Of a stretch of 55,430 bases of DNA, positions 33,334 to 41,864 are shown piece after piece. A program made the translations under genes and the position numbers. Below the pieces are notes generated by a model, which ran no database searches, was not told the DNA's origin, and saw nothing but the letters and a program-made list of their open reading frames with translations. The stretch covers positions 1-55,430 of the forward strand of contig PHEV01000002.1 in assembly GCA_002843035.1 (NCBI GenBank). Reading direction: 5' to 3'. Numbering within the stretch: position 1 is the first letter of the stretch; each line of letters opens with the position of its first letter. Origin of the DNA: Actinobacteria bacterium HGW-Actinobacteria-5. GTDB taxonomy: Bacteria; Actinomycetota; Actinomycetes; Propionibacteriales; Propionibacteriaceae.

Positions 33334-34245
33334 CTAGACTTCTCTCTGACGTGGGAAGGCCTCGTGGAGCTGCCATTGCAGCTCGGCGATCCGATCAGCG
33401 TCCAGCGGCCCAGCCTCGGCGAGCATCGCCTTGAGCTTCTTCGGCCACATCACCGAGACGCCCTGAACCGTGAACGAGCCGCCGATCAGCGGCCAGTCCG
33501 CATCCACAAAACACAAGACGCCCTGCACCGGCACGTCCGGCTGATCGGCGAGGGCCGCGCGGACCAAGCCGAGTTGCTTGTGCATGCCCTCCACGAGCTT
33601 GGTGCGCTCCCGGCCCCCGACGACCAGCAGCTCTTGTCGAGCACGAATCAACCCACCCTCAATCCGCAACGCAGGCCGGGCGTCCTTGTAACGCTTGGCG
33701 TCCACGACGAACACCCCGGACGAGCAGACGACCAGGTGGTCGATATTCGCCGTCGTCTTCGGGATCCGTCTGTCGTGCAACACCCGGAGGGTCGGGCCGG
33801 CAATCCGGGCCAACATGCCCCCGAGCAGCTGCTCCCCCACCGCGCCGGTCGCCCACGCCGTGGTGGACTGCGGGTCATCGAACACCGCCAGCAGGAACCT
33901 GCCGATCTTCGGATGGTTGGCCTGGACACACTGCCGCCGGGCGTCGTGTCGACGGTCGAACTCCCGCGCAGCCGAGCCGCCGGCCGTGCCGTCGACCACC
34001 TCGAGCTGGGGCGGCGCGCCCGGAGTGATCGCGTGGCGCGGGGCGGCGGACTCCTCCGCCCGCTCGGGCATGGCGCGCCGGGCCGGGCACTCGACACAGG
34101 CGACCGTCTTCGACGTCCGGTCGTAGTCCGCGGTCACGCCCGCCTCGAGCGATGCCCCACACCGCGAACAGATGCCCGCGTAGCGAAGCCGCATCCTCTT
34201 CACCGCCGGAGTTGCAGTGGGCTCGACGACCGCGTCCTCGCTCAT
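33334..34245 (-). CDS. NERD-domain protein with N-terminal zinc ribbon
   Basis: A 303-residue protein. An N-terminal zinc ribbon (CSRC at 26-29, CVEC at 50-53) precedes a linker and a NERD domain (about 125-260) with GAVGE (134-138), NIDHLVV (Asp169) and VVDAKRYK (Asp182, Lys184). All catalytic positions are therefore kept. NERD proteins are predicted DNA-processing nucleases often carried by mobile elements. Starting at 34245, behind a GGAG box, removes 41 residues that have no family similarity. It is next to the relaxase remnant. Confidence 0.75.
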   Translation of the reverse strand: MSEDAVVEPTATPAVKRMRLRYAGICSRCGASLEAGVTADYDRTSKTVACVECPARRAMPERAEESAAPRHAITPGAPPQLEVVDGTAGGSAAREFDRRHDARRQCVQANHPKIGRFLLAVFDDPQSTTAWATGAVGEQLLGGMLARIAGPTLRVLHDRRIPKTTANIDHLVVCSSGVFVVDAKRYKDARPALRIEGGLIRARQELLVVGGRERTKLVEGMHKQLGLVRAALADQPDVPVQGVLCFVDADWPLIGGSFTVQGVSVMWPKKLKAMLAEAGPLDADRIAELQWQLHEAFPRQREV

Positions 34246-34366
34246 CGTCTGCTCCGGCGGGTCACCTAGAGAGCTTCCCACCGGATTCAGCACTCGATGA
34301 AGTACCCGCCCGGGCGACTTGGCTCTTGGCCCCACCCCCGAGTCGATGGCCGGGAGCCACATTCCC

Positions 34367-34385
34367 AAGAAGTCCGGGACTTCTT
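34367..34385. repeat. Perfect 9-1-9 inverted repeat
   Basis: AAGAAGTCC-G-GGACTTCTT. It lies between the NERD gene and the truncated relaxase, close to where the relaxase sequence loses its N-terminal domain. It may be an operator, a transfer-region element or a recombination scar. Confidence 0.6.
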
Positions 34386-34421
34386 CACGGATCGTGTCCG
34401 GAACCCCACCTTCGCTGGCTT

Positions 34422-36824
34422 ATGGAGGTGACCCTGCCGAACTCCGCATGGGGGCATACGCCAGGAACCGAGGTGGGACCCGACGGTAGCTCGGTCTACA
34501 CGGTGGCCGACTCGGCGACCTATACCTCGCGGCAGATCCTGGACGCCGAGACCCGGCTGCTCGCCGTCGCTGGACGCCGCGACGGCATGGTGGTCGGCGA
34601 GCGGTCGATCAGCCTGGCGCTGCTGGCAGCGACGGCCAACGGCGTCGAACTCAATACCGGTCAGGTGAACCTGGTGCGGTCGATGGCCAGTTCCGGCGAT
34701 CGTCTGCAGTTGGCGCTCGCACCGGCCGGAGCCGGCAAGACGACGGCGATGAGCGTGCTGGCCGCCGCATGGCGCGAGGCCGGCGGCGAGGTGTTGGGGA
34801 TGGCGCCGTCCGCGACCGCGGCCGCCGCGCTCGGCGAACAGCTCGGCGGGCATGCCGACACCCTGCACATCCTCACCCACGGTCTGGCGAAGCGCCGGCT
34901 ACCAGCGTGGGCCGAGCAGATCGGGCCGCGCACGCTGGTGGTCATCGACGAGGCCGGCATGGCCGACACGCTCACCCTTGAGGTCGCGGTGTCGTTCGTG
35001 GTCGGTCGGGGAGGCAGCGTCCGGCTGGTCGGGGACGATCACCAGCTCGCCGCGGTCGAGGCCGGCGGGGTGCTGAAGGACCTCGCCGCCGAGTACGGCG
35101 CCGTGCGGCTCACCGAGGTGGTGCGGTTCTCCGACCCGGCCGAGGCGGCAGCCTCGCTCGCGTTGCGGGAGGGACGTCCGGACGCTCTCGGCTTCTACCT
35201 CGACCAGGGACGTGTCCACGTCGGGGATGCCGGTTCGACGCTGGACCAGGCGTTCATCGCGTGGGCGGTCGACCGGGCGTCCGGGCTGGACAGCCTGATG
35301 CTCGCGCCGACTCGCGAGCTGGTGGCCAAGCTGAACCGGCGGGCGCGGGACTACCGGCTCGGCGGTGCAGCACGCACCGCCGAGGTCCCACTGTCTGACG
35401 GAAACCGTGCTTCGGTCGGGGACACCGTGGTGACCCGGCGGAATGATCGGCGCCTGCAGTACTCGCGAACCGGTTGGGTGCGCAACGGTGACCGGTGGAC
35501 GGTGACCGCGGTCGGCCGCGACCAGAGCCTGGTCGTGGCGAACAGCCGCGGCTCTCGAATCACCCTGCCGGCCGACTACGTCCGCGACGACGTGGAGCTG
35601 GGCTACGCGACTACGATCCACGGCGCGCAGGGCGCGACGGTCGACACCATGCACGCGGTGCTCACCGGTTCCGAGAGCCGCCAGCAGCTGTACACGATCA
35701 TGACCCGCGGACGGCTGGCGAACCACGCCTACGTCCAGGTCGTCGGTGACGGTGCACCGGACAGCCTGCCGCGGTGGGAGACGGCCAGGCCGCCCACCCC
35801 GACCGAAGTCCTGGAGTCGGTGCTGGCGCGGGACGAGTCGGCGCTGCCGGCGACCGGCTTGCGTCGTGCCGAAGCCGACCCGGCGACGCAGCTGACGCCG
35901 GCCGTCGACCGCTACGTTGACGCGCTTGGCTTCGCCGCCGAGAAGGTGATCGGAAGCGAGCAGGCCGCGCAGATCGAGGCCGATGCCGATCAGGTCGTCC
36001 CCGAGCTGACCGACGCTCCCGCGTGGCCGGTGCTGAAGTCGCAGCTGATGCTCCTCGCTGCGTCGGGAGCGGACCCGATCACCGTTCTGTCGACCGCGGT
36101 CCAGGAAGGCGAACTCGCCGAAGCGCGCGACCCGGCGGCGGTCCTGTCGTGGCGACTCGCCCGGGTGGACCGCAACGGTCCGCTCCCCTGGCTCAGCGGG
36201 ATTCCGAAACGGCTGGCCGAGCACCCGCAATGGGGTCCGTACCTGACCTCCCGCTCGCAGCTCGTCCGCGACCTGGCCGCCGAGGTGCGCGACGCATCTG
36301 CAGCCACGGAGCATCGCTGGCAGGACGCGCTCTCGGCGGACCTCACGCCGGAACTCGTGGCGCAGGTATCGGTTTGGCGGGCGGCGATGGGAGTGCCCGA
36401 GGACGATCCCAGCCCGACCGGCTCGACACAGCCGCCCGGTGCCGCCGCTCGATGGCAGCACGTCCTCGACGACCATCTCGAGCTCTCCAGCCCATCGCTA
36501 CGGCACTGGATGGCGGTCGTGCGTCAGCTTGCGCCGAAGCTCCGGGGTGACCCGCAGGCCCCAGTGCTGGCTGCAAGGCTCTCCTCGCTGTCGCACCAGG
36601 GCGAGGACGTGCCCGCGCTTCTTGAGCACGCCCTGGGACGTCGGCCATTGCCGGACGAGCACGCTGCCGCGGCACTTCTCTACCGCCTCGAGCGTCGTTC
36701 GCGGAACCGGCCGATAGACGAGGTGTGGGAGACGGTCGAACCCACCGAGAGAATTCGCCAACGCCAGGAGCGAATGCGCCCGCCAGATCTCGGCCCGTCG
36801 CACGGCCTTGGAATCGGTATCTGA
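34422..36824 (+). pseudogene. MobF-type conjugative relaxase remnant: helicase part only
   Basis: An open frame of 800 codons matching the C-terminal, RecD-like helicase part of actinobacterial TraA/MobF relaxases. Visible are the SSVYTVADSATYTSRQIL lead-in (about 24-41), Walker A APAGAGKTT (about 100-108), Walker B VVIDEAG, GDDHQLAAVE, and the 3' motif TIHGAQG followed by RQQLYTIMTRGR. The HUH nicking domain that should precede it is absent: upstream DNA is in another context and no histidine triad is seen. The start ATG at 34422 is arbitrary and lacks a clear ribosome binding site. It implies that the element was once conjugative or mobilisable and no longer is by this route. Confidence 0.75.
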
Positions 36825-36847
36825 CCCACCCACCAGGAGGAGCACCT

Positions 36848-37051
36848 ATGACCGCCCAGCCGAAGCCGACAAACCATCCAGTCGAGTACCTATCAATCGC
36901 CGAGGCCGCCGCCCTCTACCACGTTTCACGCGATTACATCCGCCACCGAATCGTCGACGGCACCCTGCCAGCCGTGCGCTCAGGTCGTCGGATTGTACGG
37001 GTCACGACGGGGGATCTGAAGCGGCTCTTCCGACCGGTCCATCCGAGCTAA
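36848..37051 (+). CDS. Excisionase-like helix-turn-helix protein
   Basis: A 67-residue MerR/HTH_17-type DNA-binding protein (YLSIAEAAALYHVSRDYIRHRI, then a wing around residues 40-50, SGRRIVRV). AGGAGG lies shortly before the ATG. Such proteins act as Xis directionality factors for tyrosine integrases or as repressors. It lies 2 kb from the integrase gene, with darTG in between. Confidence 0.8.
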   Translation: MTAQPKPTNHPVEYLSIAEAAALYHVSRDYIRHRIVDGTLPAVRSGRRIVRVTTGDLKRLFRPVHPS

Positions 37052-37173
37052 TTCTGCATGCGGTTCTCAACCACGAGCGCGACTCAAGGGACGGAGCGTA
37101 GGAGAGCGCGTAAACACAGTGCGGACAGCAAGAAAGTCGTCGAAAGCAACACTACCTGTCGAGACAGCGGAGC

Positions 37174-38289
37174 TCACGCGTTGAGCAGGCGGTCCTCGAC
37201 CAGGGACTCCGTCTGCTCGTCAACCGCAATTCGGGACCAGCCCCTCATGCAGAGAAGCGCCGCGGCGTCGACGACTTCTTCGGTAGTGAAGCGACCCGGC
37301 TTCCATTCCGATACGCGATCAATGACCTCCGTGAGCTGGGGGGCGCGGCCAGACTCCTCCTCGGCGGCAGCAGCGACAAAATGCACCGTTGCGGCTACCT
37401 CTGCAGAACTCGTGTTCATTCGCGCCATCAGGTCGACCGTACGGTCAACCGCATCCCTGTAGGGCTCCATCCACTCTCGCGCCTGCGTTACCGCGTCATA
37501 GTAGGTTGGCCCGACCAAAACTTCGAACATCTGGCCGTGTCTAGCTTCAACTGCCAAGCCGTTGTTCTGTAGTTGCGCGATGCGACGCTTGAGATCCGCA
37601 CTGAACGGGCCGTAGGATCCTCGCTCGAATGCCAGTCCTGTCGAGATCCCGGCCTCAGTCGCGAAGTAGGCGAGCTTTTGGAACATAATGCGGCCAACCG
37701 GCCAGCGGTAGGGCTGCCGCTGGAGTCGATCAAGAACCGCAACTACGGCGACCCATTCGGCAGGAACGCGACGTTCAACCGATTGAGGTGAATCCCAGAG
37801 TTCGAGCTGCGCTCGGTCCGTAGAGGCGCCGATCGGTGCATACAAATCCACCGGAATATCCAGGCGCGCCAGATGTCGCAGCAGAGTTGGACCAACAACC
37901 TCCCACTCAAGCTGGCCGTTGCCACAACCGAGCGGCGGCACGGCGATGGATGTAATACCCCATTCCCTGTAGTGCCGCTCCAAATGCTCGAGCCCCCTAA
38001 CAATATCCTCGAGCCTGCTTACAGACCGCCAGTGGGATTTAGTAGGGAAATTGACAATCAGGTGATCTGTCTCTCGGTATAGGTACGGTCGACCCAGCTC
38101 AACCTCACCCCGTTCGCATCGCTCAACGTAGTCTGCGAACATCCTGGGGTACCGCTTCTTGAAGGCAAGCGCAATACCCTTGCCCATGACCCCGACCGTA
38201 TTTACCGTGTTGACCAGCGTCTGCCGACCCGAGTCGAGCAGGTTCCCGGTGACGATCGCGACCTTCCCGCCATCAGCCGAAGTAGACAT
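37174..38289 (-). CDS. darG: DarG antitoxin: macro-domain ADP-ribosyl glycohydrolase
   Basis: A 371-residue antitoxin. The N-terminal macro domain (about 5-155) shows TGNLLDSGRQTLVNTVNT, GVMGKGIALAFKKRYP and PPLGCGNGQLEW, and removes ADP-ribose from thymidine in DNA. The C-terminal half (about 170-371) is the DarG region that binds and blocks DarT. The ATG overlaps the darT stop region by 17 bases, so toxin and antitoxin are co-translated, with the toxin first. Confidence 0.93.
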   Translation of the reverse strand: MSTSADGGKVAIVTGNLLDSGRQTLVNTVNTVGVMGKGIALAFKKRYPRMFADYVERCERGEVELGRPYLYRETDHLIVNFPTKSHWRSVSRLEDIVRGLEHLERHYREWGITSIAVPPLGCGNGQLEWEVVGPTLLRHLARLDIPVDLYAPIGASTDRAQLELWDSPQSVERRVPAEWVAVVAVLDRLQRQPYRWPVGRIMFQKLAYFATEAGISTGLAFERGSYGPFSADLKRRIAQLQNNGLAVEARHGQMFEVLVGPTYYDAVTQAREWMEPYRDAVDRTVDLMARMNTSSAEVAATVHFVAAAAEEESGRAPQLTEVIDRVSEWKPGRFTTEEVVDAAALLCMRGWSRIAVDEQTESLVEDRLLNA

Positions 38290-38857
38290 GAGCGTTCACC
38301 TCCACTCTCCAGTTTGCATCGACGCTCTGACACTGCCTTGCGGCCGGCTGACGCCAGGCGTAGCAGCCGATGATGAAGCGAGGATGGACTGCATCCGGAA
38401 CGAGCACCTCTGCTTGACGTTGTCGCTTGCGCTCCTGCTGCTCCCAGTAGTCCTCGTGCGTCCACCACTCCGCATACACTCGATCGGCCTCCAGGGCTCC
38501 CACACCGCCCGGCGAGGCGAAGAACCTTGTCACTCCGTTGGCGGCATTCCCATCTGAGATAACCGTACCCGGAAGGTCGAGGACCGAAGGCGAGACACGA
38601 ACGACGGCTAGGTCATCTGCGCGCCGCATGAACATCATGGCGTTGCGAGCATCGAAGTAGAGGTTGGCGTACTCGTGCAGCATCCGGCCACCCGGCACTC
38701 GCTTGCCAGCCCGACGGTCCTGCACTGCCTCCAGCGCAACCGACTCGTGGTCAAGCGCCGACGCTCGATCGTGGCTCAAGATCCCGTACCGCCGGATCGA
38801 TGCCAAGTTGCTGATGGGCGTCATGAAGTGCAGTTCGCCGACTCGGGCCCGATCCAC
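38273..38857 (-). CDS. darT: DarT toxin: DNA thymidine ADP-ribosyltransferase
   Basis: A 194-residue DarT, which uses NAD+ to ADP-ribosylate thymidine in single-stranded DNA. Visible features are LHFMTPISNLASIRRYGI (9-26, NAD-binding His10), LHEYANLYFDARNAMMF (60-76) and the catalytic Glu150 in RQAEVLVPD. All key residues are present, so the toxin is probably active. The GTG at 38857 lies behind GGAAAGGAG. Known homologues act in anti-phage defence, fitting the surrounding cargo. Confidence 0.93.
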   Translation of the reverse strand: MDRARVGELHFMTPISNLASIRRYGILSHDRASALDHESVALEAVQDRRAGKRVPGGRMLHEYANLYFDARNAMMFMRRADDLAVVRVSPSVLDLPGTVISDGNAANGVTRFFASPGGVGALEADRVYAEWWTHEDYWEQQERKRQRQAEVLVPDAVHPRFIIGCYAWRQPAARQCQSVDANWRVEVNAHVYFG

Positions 38858-39029
38858 GCCAACTCCTTTCCAGTAGAAGCTTGCCAGAATTGAGCGCCAT
38901 CGGCCGCGGACGCCGTGAGGACGGAGCATCACACGATCGTTCGTCGGGTTCCTGCATCCTCGGAGGACTTCGGGTTCCGAGGCGCGATCGTGGCCCGCGA
39001 TGCAGGGCAGATCGGACGAATGCCTCGGC

Positions 39030-40190
39030 CTAACTAGAATCACCGCCAACCAAGCGGGATAGTCGTTCCGCGATCTGACGATCACGGTCCTTGGCGGCGT
39101 GCTGGTAGAGCTGCGCAGCCACTGAAGTCGAGTGGCCAAGACGGGCCTGAAGCTCGGCGGTCGTGGCCCCTACCTGGGCGGCCATCGTCGCTCCTGTGTG
39201 GCGGAGGTCGTGCCACTTGAGGTCTTCGCGGCCAGCCGCCTTTTTCGCCTTGGCGAAGTAGGTGCCCATCACCGAATGCCGCATGTGGCCACGCGCCTCG
39301 CCGGGGAAGAGCAGAGTGTTCTGTCCCGGTCGAACCCACCTCTCAAGGTGCTCTTCGATGATCGGCCAGATATGCGGAGGGATGGAGACATCGCGGTAGC
39401 CGGCCTCCGACTTCGGTGGTCCGACGACGGGCCCGCCAGGCGGGAACGTGACCGCCCGACGAACCTTGATCTGCCGGTTGGCGAAGTCGATGTCCTTCCG
39501 GCGCAGCTCGGCCAGTTCTCCGTACCGCCGAGCGCACCAAGCGGCGATGTAGACCGAAGCGCGGAGCCGGGGCGGCATGTTCGCCGCCATGACGTCGATC
39601 TCGGCCGGCGTGGCGGGCTCGACCGGGCGCTTCGTCGCAGCGGCGCCCGCGCCGCGGATGTGGACGGGCGACGCCTGGATCAGCTCCTCGTCGACCGCCG
39701 AGTTCATGATGGCCCGCAGGAGCCCGTACGCCTTGGTTCGTGACTTCAGCGTTGTCGACGTGCCCAGGCTGGCATGCCAGGCCCGGACGTCAGCGCGCGC
39801 GATCGCGTCAATGGGCCGCTTGCCGAAGGTCGGCATCAGGTAGGCGGCGAGAATGTGCCGGTAGTCCTTCTGCGTCAGGATCCGCAACGGCTCTCCCTTG
39901 GAGTTGCGGCGCTCGTCGATCCAGCGCGTGGCGTACTCACCGAACGTCTCCTTAGGCATCAGCTGACGCCGGGCCTCCTCGAGGCGAGCCGCAGGAGACA
40001 GCCAGGGCACATCGTCGGCTGCTGCCTCGGCGATCCGCTTCTTCTCGTTGTGCAGCCAGACGATCGCCAGGTCCTTGGCCTCGAAGGTCACCGGGCCGTT
40101 GTACCTCTGCATGTCGGGGCCGATGTAGCTAGCCTGATAGCGGCCCGACGGCAGCTTCCCGATGTAGCCGAACTCTCTGCGCTCCGCCAT
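39030..40190 (-). CDS. Tyrosine recombinase (phage/ICE-type integrase)
   Basis: A 386-residue integrase: an arm-binding N-terminus (about 8-60), a SAM-like core-binding domain (about 80-175) and a catalytic domain with Arg222, Lys260 (PPKSEAGYRDV), HDLR (His327-Arg330), His353 (LGH) and the nucleophile Tyr362. The set is complete. The ATG at 40190 is chosen because the 18 residues upstream run into the gap by the tRNA. It lies 131 bases from the 3' end of tRNA-Lys, the usual attB layout. Confidence 0.93.
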   Translation of the reverse strand: MAERREFGYIGKLPSGRYQASYIGPDMQRYNGPVTFEAKDLAIVWLHNEKKRIAEAAADDVPWLSPAARLEEARRQLMPKETFGEYATRWIDERRNSKGEPLRILTQKDYRHILAAYLMPTFGKRPIDAIARADVRAWHASLGTSTTLKSRTKAYGLLRAIMNSAVDEELIQASPVHIRGAGAAATKRPVEPATPAEIDVMAANMPPRLRASVYIAAWCARRYGELAELRRKDIDFANRQIKVRRAVTFPPGGPVVGPPKSEAGYRDVSIPPHIWPIIEEHLERWVRPGQNTLLFPGEARGHMRHSVMGTYFAKAKKAAGREDLKWHDLRHTGATMAAQVGATTAELQARLGHSTSVAAQLYQHAAKDRDRQIAERLSRLVGGDSS

Positions 40191-40321
40191 CAGAGGCCTC
40201 CAGATCGTGCGATTCCGTGCGATAAGCGTGCGATATCTCATCACATCTGGGCCTATGACCGCCTACCAGAGCCTGGTGTACCCTGGTGCGTTTGCCCTAG
40301 TCACGACGCTGAAACCGCTGG

Positions 40322-40394
40322 TGGGCCCACTGGGAATCGAACCCAGAACCCGCGGATTAAAAGTCCGCTGCTCTGCCAATTGAGCTATAGGCCC
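40322..40394 (-). tRNA. tRNA-Lys (anticodon TTT)
   Basis: 73 bases on the minus strand with an acceptor stem GGGCCTA/TGGGCCC, discriminator A, anticodon loop CTTTTAA and TTCGATT T-loop. CCA is not encoded. Its 3' end faces the integrase gene and is the likely integration site of the island. Confidence 0.95.
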
Positions 40395-40452
40395 TCGCGC
40401 GTGGCGCCCTCGTAGCGTATCGGCGCCCCACGCGTCCGTGCACACTGGGAGT

Positions 40453-41142
40453 GTGACCCTCGGCTACCTCGGCATCGCGCTGGTGCTCGTGGTCGGCATC
40501 GCCATCGTCGTCTACGGCTGGCTGTCCGACCGCGCCGACACCCGACGCCGCCAGGAAGCCCTCACGGGCGCCCCCGACCGGCCGATCCCGGGCCACTCCC
40601 CCGATGCTCCCGCACCCAGCTACGTGACCGAGTACGAGGTGCTCCACCAGTCCGAGTACCACCCCGCCACCACGCTCACCGACGCCGAGCGCGCCGACCT
40701 GCAACGCCGCCTCGGCGGAGCCCCCAGCCTCCCCCACGGGCACGCCGCCCGGGAGTTCACCACCGACGAGCCCAGCGGACTCTGCGTCCTCGCCGACCCC
40801 TGGATTCTCGTCGCGGATCAGAGCGTGACCACCATCCGCGAACTCCTCCCCTTCATCGAGAAGGCCCGGGCCACCGACCATCGCGTGATCGTCGTCGCTC
40901 CGTCTCTGGGACGCGAAGTGCTCGCCACCCTGCAGGTGAACGCCGTCAAGCAGACCCTCAGCTGCGCGGTCGTGCTCATCCCGGACGCAGGGCAGCGCCG
41001 TGCGCTGTGCTCCCTGGTCGGCGCCGTCCCGATTCCCTGGGAGGACCTGCGCGCCGGCTACATTCCCACCGCCGACCTTGGCACCTGCGCCACGTGGGTG
41101 AGCAGCCCCGACCAGCTGTGGGTGCTTCAGGACGCCGAGTAG
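40453..41142 (+). CDS. Membrane-anchored protein with a GroEL apical-domain-like region
   Basis: A 229-residue protein. One N-terminal membrane helix (about 3-22) is followed by a charged, Pro-rich linker (about 25-105), and residues 112-227 align along their whole length with the GroEL apical domain. Matches include WILVADQSVTTIRELLPFIE against the GroEL segment ILLADKKISNIREMLPVLE, and EVLATLQVN (155-163) against EALATLVVN, the two helices that bind substrate in GroEL. No equatorial or intermediate domain, ATP site or ring-forming parts are present. A GTG at 40453 behind GGGAG is preferred to an in-frame GTG 15 bases upstream. The function is unknown; it could be a surface or membrane-bound polypeptide-binding module. 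Confidence 0.8.
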   Translation: MTLGYLGIALVLVVGIAIVVYGWLSDRADTRRRQEALTGAPDRPIPGHSPDAPAPSYVTEYEVLHQSEYHPATTLTDAERADLQRRLGGAPSLPHGHAAREFTTDEPSGLCVLADPWILVADQSVTTIRELLPFIEKARATDHRVIVVAPSLGREVLATLQVNAVKQTLSCAVVLIPDAGQRRALCSLVGAVPIPWEDLRAGYIPTADLGTCATWVSSPDQLWVLQDAE

Positions 41143-41270
41143 CCCACTCCTGTTGGTGGGTCTCCTGTGGACAAGTGAACGAACTCGACCGGGCCATGTG
41201 GATAACCCCGCTCACCTCTGCCGGGATGTGCTCCGCTTGTGTCAGACTGCCGGCACCCCAGGAGGTAGCC

Positions 41271-41864
41271 ATGCTGCACAGGCCACGGCGACTCGTCTTC
41301 ACCGCCGCTGCGCTGTGCCTGCTCGCTGCCTGCACTCCCATCAGTCCCACGCCTACACCGAGCCCCGCGCCGAGCTACCGCTGCACCCCCGAGGCCGGTG
41401 GGGACGAGTTCGACTGCACCCAAGCCCAGCACGACGAGATGATCGCCAAGGACAAGCTCTACGCCGAAGCAGAGGCCGTCTACCGCAAGTTCTTCGCGGA
41501 GGAGGTTCGGATCCTGCGCGCTGGCGGCACTGCCGCTGTCACGCCCACGCTCGAGGAGACGACAACCGGCGCCTTTCTAGCCGACGTGATGGACTACTAT
41601 CTCTCGCTCAGGTCTGACAAGGCGACTTTGGTCGGTGGTGAGGTACGTCTAGCGACTCTCGTGCGCGTACCGGGAGTATCGAAGGCTGGTTCCGTGATTG
41701 CATTGCGAGCCTGCTCCGATGCTAGCTCTGCTCGAATCGTGATCGAGGGGAAGGACTCGGGGCCGGGCCGAAGGGGGTCTGATCTTCTCTACTTCATCCG
41801 AGTTGATGGAGCGCTGAAGATCGAGGGCGCCGACGGCAAGGAGGTCAGCTCGTGCGATCAATGA
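41271..41864 (+). CDS. Putative lipoprotein
   Basis: A 197-residue protein with a basic N-terminus, a hydrophobic stretch and the lipobox LAAC (Cys21), followed by a Pro/Thr/Ser-rich linker. The mature part has a helical region (about 50-80) and a later beta-rich region with the two cysteines of ACSDASS and SSC. AGGAGG is six bases before the ATG. No family is recognised. Its end overlaps the next gene, so the two are probably made together. Confidence 0.8.
   Translation: MLHRPRRLVFTAAALCLLAACTPISPTPTPSPAPSYRCTPEAGGDEFDCTQAQHDEMIAKDKLYAEAEAVYRKFFAEEVRILRAGGTAAVTPTLEETTTGAFLADVMDYYLSLRSDKATLVGGEVRLATLVRVPGVSKAGSVIALRACSDASSARIVIEGKDSGPGRRGSDLLYFIRVDGALKIEGADGKEVSSCDQ

Larger units (their letters stand above)
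23280..40321. mobile_element. Integrated element with defence cargo beside tRNA-Lys
   Basis: An integrase at the tRNA end, an Xis-like protein, a relaxase remnant and defence genes (McrBC, PLD-helicase, PD-(D/E)XK-like, NERD, DarTG) form one block. Base composition is visibly less GC-rich in the left part. The right end is the tRNA. The left end is a guess: no copy of the tRNA 3' end was found by eye in the window. Confidence 0.65.

Noticed and set aside
22875-37173. Left attachment repeat of the tRNA-Lys 3' end
   Set aside because: No match longer than about ten bases to the tRNA 3' segment was seen by eye; a computed repeat search could still find one outside the window.
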